Below, in pieces: positions 1 to 5,044 of a DNA stretch of 5,044 bases. Made by a program: the position numbers and the translations under genes. Origin of the DNA: an uncultured Leucothrix sp. Its GTDB lineage: Bacteria; Pseudomonadota; Gammaproteobacteria; Thiotrichales; Thiotrichaceae. The notes below the pieces were generated by a model. That model saw nothing but the letters and a program-made list of their open reading frames with translations, was not told where the DNA came from and made no database searches. Location: contig CALAJG010000054.1 of NCBI GenBank assembly GCA_937923375.1, forward strand, positions 1 through 5,044. Direction: 5' to 3'. The first letter of the stretch is position 1. Each line of letters begins with the position of its first letter.

Positions 1-929
1 ATATGAAGAAAATTCACTCTTTGGTTCAGTACCTAGGCATTTGCGATGGCAATATGCAGGAAGGTTCTTTTCGTTGTGATGCCAATGTGTCTGTTCGCCC
101 TAAAGGTCAGAAAGAGTTTGGTACTCGTGCCGAGCTGAAAAATATTAACTCGTTTAAGTTTGTTGAGCGTGCCATCAATATCGAAGTAGAGCGTCAGATC
201 GATATTATTGAAGGGGGCGGTGAGATCGTTCAGGAAACGCGCCTGTTTGATCCAGACAAAGATGAAACGCGTTCAATGCGTTCAAAAGAGGAAGCCAACG
301 ATTATCGGTACTTCCCCGATCCTGATTTACTGCCAGTAGCCATCACTCAGGAATTGCGCGATGCGGTGCGTGCTGAAATGCCAGAGCTACCTGAGCAGAA
401 AAAGCAGCGGTTTATGGATCAATTCCAGTTGAGTGAGTTTGATGCTGGTATCTTGACTAGCAGCCGCTCGATGTCGGATTATTTTGAAGCGGTGGCGGAT
501 GCAACGGGCGAAGCGAAACTATCTGCTAACTGGGTCAATGGTGAGCTGGCGGGGCACCTGAATAAAACCGAGTTGGATATCACAGAGTCTAAGGTTTCCG
601 TTGAGCAGCTAGCAGCGTTGATTGGCCGCATCACCGATAACACCATTTCCGGAAAAATTGCTAAAGACGTTTTCGAGGCAATGTGGGAAGGTGAAGGCGA
701 TGTCGATGAAATTATCGAAGCCAAAGGGCTAAAGCAGATCACCGATTCTGGTGCGATTGAATCCCTAATCGATGAGATCATCGCTGCGAATCCTGGACAA
801 TATGAGCAATACCGTTCGGGTAAAGATAAGTTGTTTGGCTTCTTTGTCGGACAGGTGATGAAAGCTTCGAAGGGTAAGGCAAATCCCGCTGAAGTTAATC
901 GCCTGCTTAAGTCTAAATTAGACGACTGA
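1..929 (+). CDS. gatB: Aspartyl/glutamyl-tRNA amidotransferase subunit B, C-terminal part (5' end outside window)
   Basis: GatB is the tRNA-binding and kinase subunit of the cytoplasmic GatCAB complex. It activates the side chain of Asp-tRNA(Asn) or Glu-tRNA(Gln), which is then amidated with ammonia released by GatA. About 309 residues are visible, and full GatB is about 475-485, so roughly 170 are missing upstream. The ATG at position 3 is internal: the text opens in the middle of the catalytic cradle domain, with SFRCDANVSVRP at about residues 22-33, the family motif LKNINSF at 45-51 and DYRYFPDPDLLP at 100-111. The rest is the helical region and YqeY-like tail domain, ending with the conserved GFFVGQVMKASKGKANP near residues 279-295. 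The frame is open to TGA at 927-929. gatC and gatA are expected upstream but cannot be seen. hslO follows 16 bases later on the same strand and may be co-transcribed. The family call is very secure. Confidence 0.97.
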   Translation, partial: MKKIHSLVQYLGICDGNMQEGSFRCDANVSVRPKGQKEFGTRAELKNINSFKFVERAINIEVERQIDIIEGGGEIVQETRLFDPDKDETRSMRSKEEANDYRYFPDPDLLPVAITQELRDAVRAEMPELPEQKKQRFMDQFQLSEFDAGILTSSRSMSDYFEAVADATGEAKLSANWVNGELAGHLNKTELDITESKVSVEQLAALIGRITDNTISGKIAKDVFEAMWEGEGDVDEIIEAKGLKQITDSGAIESLIDEIIAANPGQYEQYRSGKDKLFGFFVGQVMKASKGKANPAEVNRLLKSKLDD

Positions 930-945
930 ATCACAGAGATTAATT

Positions 946-1818
946 ATGGATAAGATCCACCGCTTTCTCATCGATGAAAGTAATGTGAGGGGCGAGGTTG
1001 TTCAGCTTGAAGCCTCTTGGCAAGCATTGATTGCAACGACTGAATATCCTGCGCCCGTACGTCAAATGTTGGGCGAGGCATATGCGGCCGTAGCATTACT
1101 GTCTGCGACTATTAAGTATAAAGGGACTTTAGTCGTGCAGGTGAATGGTGGAAAGCCACTGAATCTACTGGTAGTGCAATCCACTTCGGAGGGGCATCTT
1201 CGTGGTATGGCACGCTGGAGTGGGGATGTTGATGAGGTTCCAGCAACGGTTAAGGATATGTTTGGAACTGATGCAACCCTGGTCATCACCGTGCAGCCAG
1301 AAGAGGGGCAGGGTGAGCGTTATCAAAGCATCGTTAATCTCGAAGGCAAGACACTTTCAGAATGCCTGACTGCCTACTTTGAACAATCAGAGCAGCTCAA
1401 AACACGTTTGGAGTTGGCGGTCGGTGAAACGTCGGTTGCAGGCTTGCTGGTGCAAAAATTGCCGGGCGAAGCGAAAGATGCTGATGGTTGGAACCGTGCC
1501 AGCATGCTGGCAGAAACCATTCAACATAGTGAGTTGCTTGACCTTAGTGTAGAAGTAATTCTCAACCGCTTGTTTAATCAAGAAGTCGTCCGCTTGTTCA
1601 AAGGTGACGACTTGCGTTTCAAATGCAGTTGTTCGCAGAAAAAAGTTGAAGATATGCTGATCGGGCTTGGCAAAGAAGAGTCCGAAGCGACTATGAAAGA
1701 GCAGGGGAATATCGAAATTGACTGCGATTTCTGTAATACGCACTACACCATCGATGAAGTTGATCTAGCGCGTATTTTTTCAGAGTCGGTAGTTCTGAGT
1801 AGCGACAGTCTGCACTAA
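946..1818 (+). CDS. hslO: Hsp33, redox-regulated molecular chaperone
   Basis: This is a cytoplasmic holdase chaperone that is inactive when reduced and zinc-bound. Oxidation, especially together with heat or bleach stress, releases zinc, forms disulfides and exposes client-binding surfaces. The product has 290 residues, close to the 292 of E. coli Hsp33. The N-terminal folded domain (about 1-180) carries family-like text such as GHLRGMARW near residue 83. The C-terminal redox switch is complete: C227-x-C229 and C260-x2-C263, with 30 residues between C229 and C260, the same spacing as in E. coli. The start at 946 is preceded by a weak AGAG (935-938) seven bases upstream, and the first residues (MDKIHRFLID) fit the family start. 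The gene sits 16 bases after gatB and overlaps the end of the convergent bcp gene by 4 bp. All four zinc ligands are present, so normal redox regulation is inferred. Confidence 0.96.
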   Translation: MDKIHRFLIDESNVRGEVVQLEASWQALIATTEYPAPVRQMLGEAYAAVALLSATIKYKGTLVVQVNGGKPLNLLVVQSTSEGHLRGMARWSGDVDEVPATVKDMFGTDATLVITVQPEEGQGERYQSIVNLEGKTLSECLTAYFEQSEQLKTRLELAVGETSVAGLLVQKLPGEAKDADGWNRASMLAETIQHSELLDLSVEVILNRLFNQEVVRLFKGDDLRFKCSCSQKKVEDMLIGLGKEESEATMKEQGNIEIDCDFCNTHYTIDEVDLARIFSESVVLSSDSLH

Positions 1819-2285
1819 AGCGCTTTTACCGCTTCAAGTACTGCGTCGGCATGGCCCTTTACTTTGACTTTGTCCCAATGCTGGCGAAGTACACCTTCTT
1901 TATCAATTAAGAAGGTACTACGTACAATGCCCATGTACTCTTTTCCGTAAAGCTTCTTCAGCTGGATCACATTAAACAATTGGCAAACTGCTTCATCTTC
2001 ATCTGAGATTAATTCAAAGTTAAACGCTTGTTTGGCCTTAAAGTTTTCGTGTCGGCGCATGCTATCTTTTGATACACCAAATACCAAGGTGTCGTGAGCG
2101 TCGAGTTCGGTTTTCATATCCCGGAAGTTTTGCCCTTCTGTCGTGCAGCCGGGCGTGCTGTCCTTGGGATAAAAATAGATAATCAGGTTTGATTTTCCAC
2201 GATAGTCGGAGAGAGTAAAGCTGGTTTCATTGGTGGCGGGGGCGGTAAAGTCGGGAACCTGCTGGCCAATTTCTAGTGCTGGCAT
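1815..2285 (-). CDS. bcp: Thioredoxin-dependent peroxiredoxin, Bcp/PrxQ type
   Basis: This is a cytoplasmic thiol peroxidase that reduces hydrogen peroxide and organic hydroperoxides, usually recycled by thioredoxin. The 156-residue length is typical of Bcp. The AhpC/TSA thioredoxin fold starts with VPDFTAPA near residue 10. The active-site motif YPKDSTPGCTTEG gives Thr44, Pro45 and the peroxidatic Cys47. The catalytic-triad arginine is probably R122 in IVRSTFLID. In E. coli Bcp a resolving cysteine lies five residues after the peroxidatic one; here that position is Gln52. The only other cysteine is C101 (DEAVCQLF), matching E. coli C99 as I recall it, so the enzyme may work as a 1-Cys type or use C101. 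The minus-strand start at 2285 has a good AAGGA ribosome site (2292-2296) six bases upstream. The gene converges on hslO, with the two stop codons overlapping, and diverges from dapA. Confidence 0.95.
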   Translation of the reverse strand: MPALEIGQQVPDFTAPATNETSFTLSDYRGKSNLIIYFYPKDSTPGCTTEGQNFRDMKTELDAHDTLVFGVSKDSMRRHENFKAKQAFNFELISDEDEAVCQLFNVIQLKKLYGKEYMGIVRSTFLIDKEGVLRQHWDKVKVKGHADAVLEAVKAL

Positions 2286-2291
2286 GAAATA

Positions 2292-2296
2292 TCCTT
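2292..2296 (-). promoter_or_regulatory. Ribosome binding site of bcp
   Basis: On the minus strand AAGGA lies six bases before the ATG at 2285-2283. This spacing and match support the chosen start of the peroxiredoxin, whose first residues (MPALEIGQQVPDF) also fit the family. Confidence 0.7.
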
Positions 2297-2343
2297 TGTG
2301 GTGAGTTTGTCTCGCAGATTGATAGCTTGGTCGTCATCTCTAT

Positions 2344-2371
2344 TTGACCCTCTGATCATTGCTGCTTAAAT
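2344..2371 (+). promoter_or_regulatory. Candidate sigma-70 promoter for dapA
   Basis: TTGACC (2344-2349, five of six matches to the -35 consensus) is followed after 16 bases by TTAAAT (2366-2371, four of six matches to the -10). It points towards dapA and would leave a 5' leader of about 145 bases. A weaker alternative nearer the gene is TTGTGT at 2429-2434 with TAGACT at 2452-2457 (17-base spacer). Neither is strong, and transcript-start data would be needed to choose between them. Confidence 0.3.
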
Positions 2372-2435
2372 GTGTGTTTCGATAAATTAACGGATTGTTT
2401 GCAGGAATGCCAGAATCCTTTATTTACCTTGTGTT

Positions 2436-2450
2436 TAGTGGGGGGCACTA
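2436..2450. repeat. Short inverted repeat flanking a G run
   Basis: TAGTG (2436-2440) and CACTA (2446-2450) are perfect inverted arms around GGGGG, giving a run of six G from 2440 to 2445. It lies in the dapA leader or promoter area. It could be a small operator or hairpin, or may be chance; five-base arms are weak evidence. Confidence 0.3.
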
Positions 2451-2512
2451 TTAGACTTTGCCCAATTTATCACAGTGTTAAGGCTTTGTTCATCATGCAG
2501 CAAGCCACCGTT

Positions 2513-2517
2513 GGAGG
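2513..2517 (+). promoter_or_regulatory. Ribosome binding site of dapA that fixes its start
   Basis: GGAGG lies five bases before the ATG at 2523. It decides between this start and an in-frame upstream GTG at 2475, which would add 16 residues (MLRLCSSCS...) unlike any DapA and would translate through the ribosome site. Confidence 0.85.
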
Positions 2518-2522
2518 ATTTA

Positions 2523-3407
2523 ATGTTTCAGGGAAGTATGGTCGCGCTCATTACGCCAATGACGGCCACAGGAGAAGTTGATGAAGCAGCCTTGGAGGCT
2601 TTAGTAGGATTTCATCTTGATAATCAAACGGATGTCATTGTTGCCGTAGGTACAACGGGTGAATCTTCTACGCTAACGCATGCTGAGCATTCACATGTTA
2701 TCAAGCGTGTCGTTGAAATTGTTGATAAGAAAATTCCTGTTATTGCCGGTACAGGCTCAAATAGCACGGCTGAGGCGCTAGAGTCTACAGTTGCTGCCAA
2801 GCGTGACGGGGCAGATGCCGCATTGCTAGTGGCTCCGTATTACAATAAGCCTAATCAAGAAGGTTTGTATCGCCACTTCAAAGCGATTGCCGATGGCGTT
2901 GCTATTCCTCAGGTGTTGTATAATGTACCGGGGCGTACAGTTAGTGATATTTTGCCCGATACCGTCGATCGTTTGGCGAGCATCAGTAATATCATTGGTA
3001 TCAAAGAAGCCACAGGCGATATGGCACGCGCTAAAGAAGTGATTGAACGTTGCGCTGACCGTATGGATATATTTAGTGGCGATGACCCAACCGCTCACGA
3101 GCTGATAATGTTAGGCGGTAAAGGTAATATCTCTGTTACAGCTAATGTTGCTCCAAGATTAATGCACGATATTTGTTCTGCTGCTTTGACGGGTGATCGT
3201 GAGAAAGTAATGAGGCTGGATGAGCTGCTTAGACCTCTTCACGCATCGCTTTTTGCTGACCCAAATCCAATACCGGTTAAATGGGCGCTGTCTAGAATGG
3301 GCTACGGTCATATCGAAGGAATTCGATTGCCATTAATACCGCTGGATGCATCTCTGCAAGATGCGGTGCTGGATGCTATGCTTCAGGTTGGTATTAACAT
3401 TGATTAG
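2523..3407 (+). CDS. dapA: 4-hydroxy-tetrahydrodipicolinate synthase
   Basis: DapA condenses pyruvate with aspartate 4-semialdehyde, the committed step to diaminopimelate (peptidoglycan) and lysine. It acts in the cytoplasm as a TIM-barrel class I aldolase. From the ATG at 2523 the protein has 294 residues (E. coli 292), and key residues fall at the E. coli numbers: T44 and T45 in GTTGES, Y107 in PYYNKPNQ, Y133 and R138 in LYNVPGRT, and the Schiff-base lysine K161 in GIKEATGD. Positions linked to lysine feedback in the E. coli enzyme are also present (H53, H56, N80, E84, Y106), so allosteric inhibition by lysine is likely. A strong ribosome site precedes it. The bamC-like gene follows after 30 bases and then the hydrolase gene, suggesting one operon. 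There is no sign of transfer or damage. Confidence 0.97.
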   Translation: MFQGSMVALITPMTATGEVDEAALEALVGFHLDNQTDVIVAVGTTGESSTLTHAEHSHVIKRVVEIVDKKIPVIAGTGSNSTAEALESTVAAKRDGADAALLVAPYYNKPNQEGLYRHFKAIADGVAIPQVLYNVPGRTVSDILPDTVDRLASISNIIGIKEATGDMARAKEVIERCADRMDIFSGDDPTAHELIMLGGKGNISVTANVAPRLMHDICSAALTGDREKVMRLDELLRPLHASLFADPNPIPVKWALSRMGYGHIEGIRLPLIPLDASLQDAVLDAMLQVGINID

Positions 3408-3437
3408 CACAACCGATTAACCCGATAGGTTATAAAT

Positions 3438-4061
3438 ATGAAATTTTTACCGACTCTTCTGATTGCAGGCTTGTTAGCAGGTTGCTCTACTTTTGGACGG
3501 TTGACTGATGTCACCAATCTAGTTGATTACAGCAATCATAAATCTGTCAAGGTATTAGAAATTCCTTCCGATTTGGATGCGCCAAATTTTGACAAGACTT
3601 ATGTTACTTCCATATCTGACAGCATGGGTGCCACTAAGCCTGGAAGATTGGATCAGGTGCCTTTAGTTGATAAAAGTATGGGGGCACCTCCAAGGAGCTC
3701 AGTCAAAATCGTTAAAAAGGGCGATCAAAGTGTCTTGCAGGTCGAAGGTGCCTTAGCTACGGTCTGGACTCGCGCCAACGTTACTTTAAAAAGTATGGGG
3801 ATGACAATCAGCAAGGCTGATCAGGCCTCTGGCATGATTGTGGCAAGAGATCGTTCTTTAGTCGCAGATTCTGCTAGCCCTGTTGGGAGGTTTTTAAACA
3901 AATCTCTTGGCAAGGTTAACCAAGGTGCTGAATATCAATTCCGTATTAGCGGTGATGACAAAGTCTCCATCATAGAAGCCGCTGACAAAGTCGGTAAAGC
4001 TCTGCCTGCAGCAGATGCACAGCTCATTTTAAATCGCATTGGAAAAGAGTACACAAGCTAA
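3438..4061 (+). CDS. bamC: Short BamC/NlpB-like outer-membrane lipoprotein
   Basis: BamC is an accessory lipoprotein of the BAM complex that inserts beta-barrel proteins into the outer membrane. This 207-residue product starts with a lipoprotein signal peptide (hydrophobic residues 3-14) and lipobox L13-A14-G15-C16; serine after the cysteine fits outer-membrane sorting. Residues about 17-85 are a low-complexity linker with the BamC-like VLEIPSDLDAP (39-49). Residues about 92-207 resemble one helix-grip domain, with LQVEGALATVWTRA (100-113) and SMGMTISKADQASGMIV (119-135). E. coli BamC has 344 residues and two such domains; the text here looks closer to the second, from memory. The start has AGG at 3427-3429 upstream. 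The gene lies 30 bases after dapA, the position of bamC (also called nlpB or dapX) in many gammaproteobacteria, and 2 bases before the hydrolase gene, so the short length is not due to the window edge. The assignment rests on position plus motifs. Confidence 0.82.
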   Translation: MKFLPTLLIAGLLAGCSTFGRLTDVTNLVDYSNHKSVKVLEIPSDLDAPNFDKTYVTSISDSMGATKPGRLDQVPLVDKSMGAPPRSSVKIVKKGDQSVLQVEGALATVWTRANVTLKSMGMTISKADQASGMIVARDRSLVADSASPVGRFLNKSLGKVNQGAEYQFRISGDDKVSIIEAADKVGKALPAADAQLILNRIGKEYTS

Positions 4062-4063
4062 TA

Positions 4064-4828
4064 ATGATTCGATTTGCTTCATTGGGTAGCGGTAGTAAAG
4101 GAAATGCAACACTAATTGAAGTGGGTAAGACCCGCATACTGCTAGATTGTGGGTTTTCTGTGAAGGAAACTGAACGGCGTCTCCAGCGTTTAGGTTGTGA
4201 AGCTTCTTCCCTTTCAGCTGTAGTTGTTACTCATGAGCATGGTGATCATATTAATGGTGTGGGGAGGCTATCGCGCAAGCATAAACTTCCGGTTTGGCTG
4301 ACTCATGGAACTTGCATTGCTGCCCGAGATAGCGATTTTGTTCAAACCCATTTCATTGAACCAGATACTGCTTTCGAAATAGGTAGTATTCATTTACAGC
4401 CATTCCGTGTTCCGCATGATGCCCGCGAGCCTTGCCAGTTTGTTTTTAGTGACGGTAGTTTTCGCTTGGGTGTGTTGAGTGATCTGGGGCATGCGACGCC
4501 TCATGTGTTGAGTAATTTAACCTCCCTGGATGCATTGATGCTCGAATGCAATTACGACTATGACATGCTCATGCAGGGCGCCTACCCATATTCACTGAAA
4601 CAACGTGTTTCTGGCGGGCTCGGTCATCTTGATAATTTGCAGTCCGAAGCTATCTTAAAGAAAATTGATTTGTCTAAGATGCAGCACCTACTGGGTGGCC
4701 ATGTGAGTGAGAAAAATAACTCGCCAACCTATGCCCAAGAGGCCTTATATAGGGGTGCAGATTGTGAATCAGAATGGGTTTCTATGGCCTGCCAGGAAGA
4801 AGGTTTTTCCTGGAGAGAAATTTCTTAA
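4064..4828 (+). CDS. Metallo-beta-lactamase-fold hydrolase, YycJ/WalJ-like
   Basis: This is a 254-residue cytoplasmic metallo-hydrolase; there is no signal peptide. The start MIRFASLGSGSKGNATLIE is the usual opening of the YycJ (WalJ/VicX) group. Metal-binding motifs are all present: T56-H57-E58-H59-G60-D61-H62 (HxHxDH), H118 in VPHDA, D140 in LSDLGH, H188 in GHLDN and H213 in GGHVSEKNNSP, so it should bind two metal ions. The substrate is unknown to me; YycJ relatives have been proposed to be nucleases, but that should not be assumed here. The start lies 2 bases after the bamC stop, with only a distant GGAAAAGAG (4041-4049) as ribosome site, so translational coupling is likely. In Pseudomonas the homologue follows bamC and precedes purC, from memory; here an rRNA operon leader follows instead. 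A short inverted repeat lies inside the gene end (4792-4813). Confidence 0.92.
   Translation: MIRFASLGSGSKGNATLIEVGKTRILLDCGFSVKETERRLQRLGCEASSLSAVVVTHEHGDHINGVGRLSRKHKLPVWLTHGTCIAARDSDFVQTHFIEPDTAFEIGSIHLQPFRVPHDAREPCQFVFSDGSFRLGVLSDLGHATPHVLSNLTSLDALMLECNYDYDMLMQGAYPYSLKQRVSGGLGHLDNLQSEAILKKIDLSKMQHLLGGHVSEKNNSPTYAQEALYRGADCESEWVSMACQEEGFSWREIS
4792..4813 (+). repeat. Inverted repeat at the 3' end of the hydrolase gene
   Basis: CCAGGAA (4792-4798) and TTCCTGG (4807-4813) can form a 7-bp stem with an 8-base loop inside the last codons. The nearest T run (4831-4836) begins 17 bases after the stem, too far for a standard intrinsic terminator. It may be a weak terminator or RNA-stability element, or simply coding sequence. 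Confidence 0.3.
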
Positions 4829-4884
4829 AGTTTTTTATAATTACCACTTGTGTGAACTGTAAAAATCGGTTCTAATACGCCTCC
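4827..4884 (+). promoter_or_regulatory. rRNA operon promoter (rrn P1-like, with UP element)
   Basis: An A+T-rich stretch with AAA followed by six T (4827-4846) resembles a UP element. Then come a -35-like TTGTGT (4848-4853), a 17-base spacer and a -10-like TCTAAT (4871-4876, five of six matches). The discriminator ACGCCTCC (4877-4884) is GC-rich, like the GCGCC-type discriminators of gammaproteobacterial rrn P1 promoters that respond to ppGpp. Transcription should start near 4885-4888. The distance to boxA is like that of E. coli rrn P2, although the discriminator looks like P1. The whole element is packed against the upstream stop codon. Promoter quality alone is modest; the boxB-boxA-boxC leader just downstream is what makes the call convincing. 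Confidence 0.75.
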
Positions 4885-4889
4885 TCCAA

Positions 4890-4901
4890 CGGCATAGGCC
4901 G
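4890..4901 (+). promoter_or_regulatory. boxB-like hairpin of rRNA antitermination site
   Basis: CGGC and GCCG form a 4-bp GC stem around the loop ATAG, four bases before boxA. Position and shape fit boxB of an rrn leader; the stem is short, so the call rests on the neighbouring boxA. Confidence 0.55.
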
Positions 4902-4905
4902 CTGG

Positions 4906-4917
4906 CGCTGTTTAACA
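4906..4917 (+). promoter_or_regulatory. boxA antitermination element
   Basis: CGCTGTTTAACA matches the E. coli rrn boxA TGCTCTTTAACA at ten of twelve positions. In the RNA, boxA recruits NusB and S10 (NusE), so that RNA polymerase reads through the rRNA genes without Rho termination. It lies about 20 bases after the predicted transcription start. Confidence 0.8.
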
Positions 4918-4934
4918 AAGTAGACCAAATAACT

Positions 4935-4942
4935 TTTGTGGG
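4935..4942 (+). promoter_or_regulatory. boxC-like element
   Basis: TTTGTGGG matches E. coli rrn boxC TGTGTGGG at seven of eight positions and lies 17 bases after boxA, as in known leaders. Its role in antitermination is less clear than that of boxA. Confidence 0.6.
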
Positions 4943-5044
4943 GATTTGTGACTGGCAACAGTATTGCCAAGAAGCAAAGAACCAAGATACACAGTTAATT
5001 TTTGATTAACACGTTATGTTGGGTTCTGACGCTTCAGCTAAAAA

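Larger units (their letters stand above)
2286..2522. other. Divergent intergenic region between bcp and dapA
   Basis: These 237 bases must hold the promoters of both bcp (leftwards) and dapA (rightwards). No convincing gene is present: a 69-codon open frame crossing the region (2372-2581) runs out of frame into dapA and has no family-like text. I see no lysine-riboswitch core. Visible elements are a candidate dapA promoter (2344-2371), a short inverted repeat around a run of six G (2436-2450), an imperfect 13-bp palindrome at 2468-2480 (ten of thirteen symmetric positions, centred on A2474), and the dapA ribosome site. I found no good minus-strand promoter for bcp by eye. In E. coli and, from memory, Pseudomonas, a gcvR-type gene lies between dapA and bcp; it is missing here. 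Confidence 0.6.
4885..5044 (+). other. 16S rRNA operon leader, incomplete at window end
   Basis: This stretch has no open reading frame of note and has the order of a gammaproteobacterial rRNA leader: boxB-like hairpin, boxA, boxC, then further short stems. TGGCAA/TTGCCA (4953-4958 with 4964-4969) and GTTAAT/ATTAAC (4994-4999 with 5005-5010) are perfect 6-bp inverted repeats. The text after boxA closely parallels leaders I recall from Pseudomonas and E. coli (TTTAACAA, then a GTGGG box, then TTGTG). The mature 16S start (AGAGTTTGATC) is not reached, so the rRNA gene should begin some tens of bases after 5044. Confidence 0.8.

Noticed and set aside
479..934. 151-codon open frame on the minus strand opposite gatB
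   Set aside because: It lies wholly within the clear gatB coding sequence, has no family-like text, and is a frame shadow.
1387..1743. 118-codon minus-strand frame inside hslO (and a shorter one at 1062-1289)
   Set aside because: Both are antisense to the well-supported Hsp33 gene and show no recognisable protein features.
1817..1826. AAAGCGCTTT palindrome at the hslO/bcp junction as a bidirectional terminator
   Set aside because: It is a palindrome with no loop, and the overlapping 5-bp stem is too weak with no proper T run.
2475..2522. GTG-started N-terminal extension of dapA
   Set aside because: The added residues are unlike DapA, while GGAGG at 2513-2517 and the family start at 2523 fit perfectly.
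2286..2522. Lysine riboswitch upstream of dapA
   Set aside because: I see no conserved lysine-riboswitch core or multi-helix layout in these 237 bases.
2372..2581. 69-codon plus-strand frame in the bcp-dapA gap
   Set aside because: It overlaps the dapA start in another frame, has no ribosome site and has no recognisable motifs; the dapA ribosome site lies inside it.
2826..3098. 90-codon minus-strand frame inside dapA
   Set aside because: It is antisense to the catalytic core of dapA, with no independent support.
3431..3436. TATAAA just before the bamC-like gene as an internal promoter
   Set aside because: The nearest -35-like hexamer (TTGATT at 3400-3405) is 25 bases away, and the element sits within the ribosome-site spacing, so it is more likely A+T-rich leader.
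4836..4841. Perfect TATAAT after the hydrolase stop as a separate promoter
   Set aside because: No -35-like sequence lies 15-19 bases upstream. It fits better as part of the UP element of the rRNA promoter.

Overview
The window looks like an ordinary chromosomal segment of a non-enteric gammaproteobacterium. The pointers are the block dapA, bamC-type lipoprotein gene, metallo-beta-lactamase-fold gene, which I recall from Pseudomonas and relatives; a GatB subunit, meaning indirect Asn- or Gln-tRNA formation, which Enterobacteriaceae lack; a gamma-type rRNA leader; and a moderate GC content. The genus cannot be fixed from this sequence alone.

Layout. Positions 1-929 hold the 3' two thirds of gatB, cut by the window edge, followed after 16 bases by hslO (Hsp33, 946-1818) on the same strand. 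hslO runs tail-to-tail into bcp, a PrxQ-type peroxiredoxin on the minus strand (1815-2285); the two overlap by 4 bp. A 237-bp divergent gap (2286-2522) separates bcp from a plus-strand group: dapA (2523-3407), a short bamC/nlpB-like lipoprotein gene (3438-4061) and a YycJ-type metallo-hydrolase gene (4064-4828). The last about 215 bases contain no gene. They carry an rRNA-type promoter and then boxB, boxA and boxC antitermination elements, so a 16S rRNA gene should begin just outside the window.

How the genes work together. GatB belongs to translation (tRNA-dependent amidation). Hsp33 is a chaperone switched on by oxidation, and Bcp removes peroxides, so the convergent pair shares an oxidative-stress theme. 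DapA commits aspartate semialdehyde to lysine and diaminopimelate, a peptidoglycan precursor, and the BamC-like lipoprotein belongs to outer-membrane protein assembly, so that group leans towards the cell envelope.

I see no mobile element, CRISPR array, tRNA, or clearly novel system. The points most worth a second look are the rRNA operon leader packed directly against the hydrolase stop codon, the single-domain BamC, the Bcp without the usual resolving cysteine, and the absence of gcvR between bcp and dapA.
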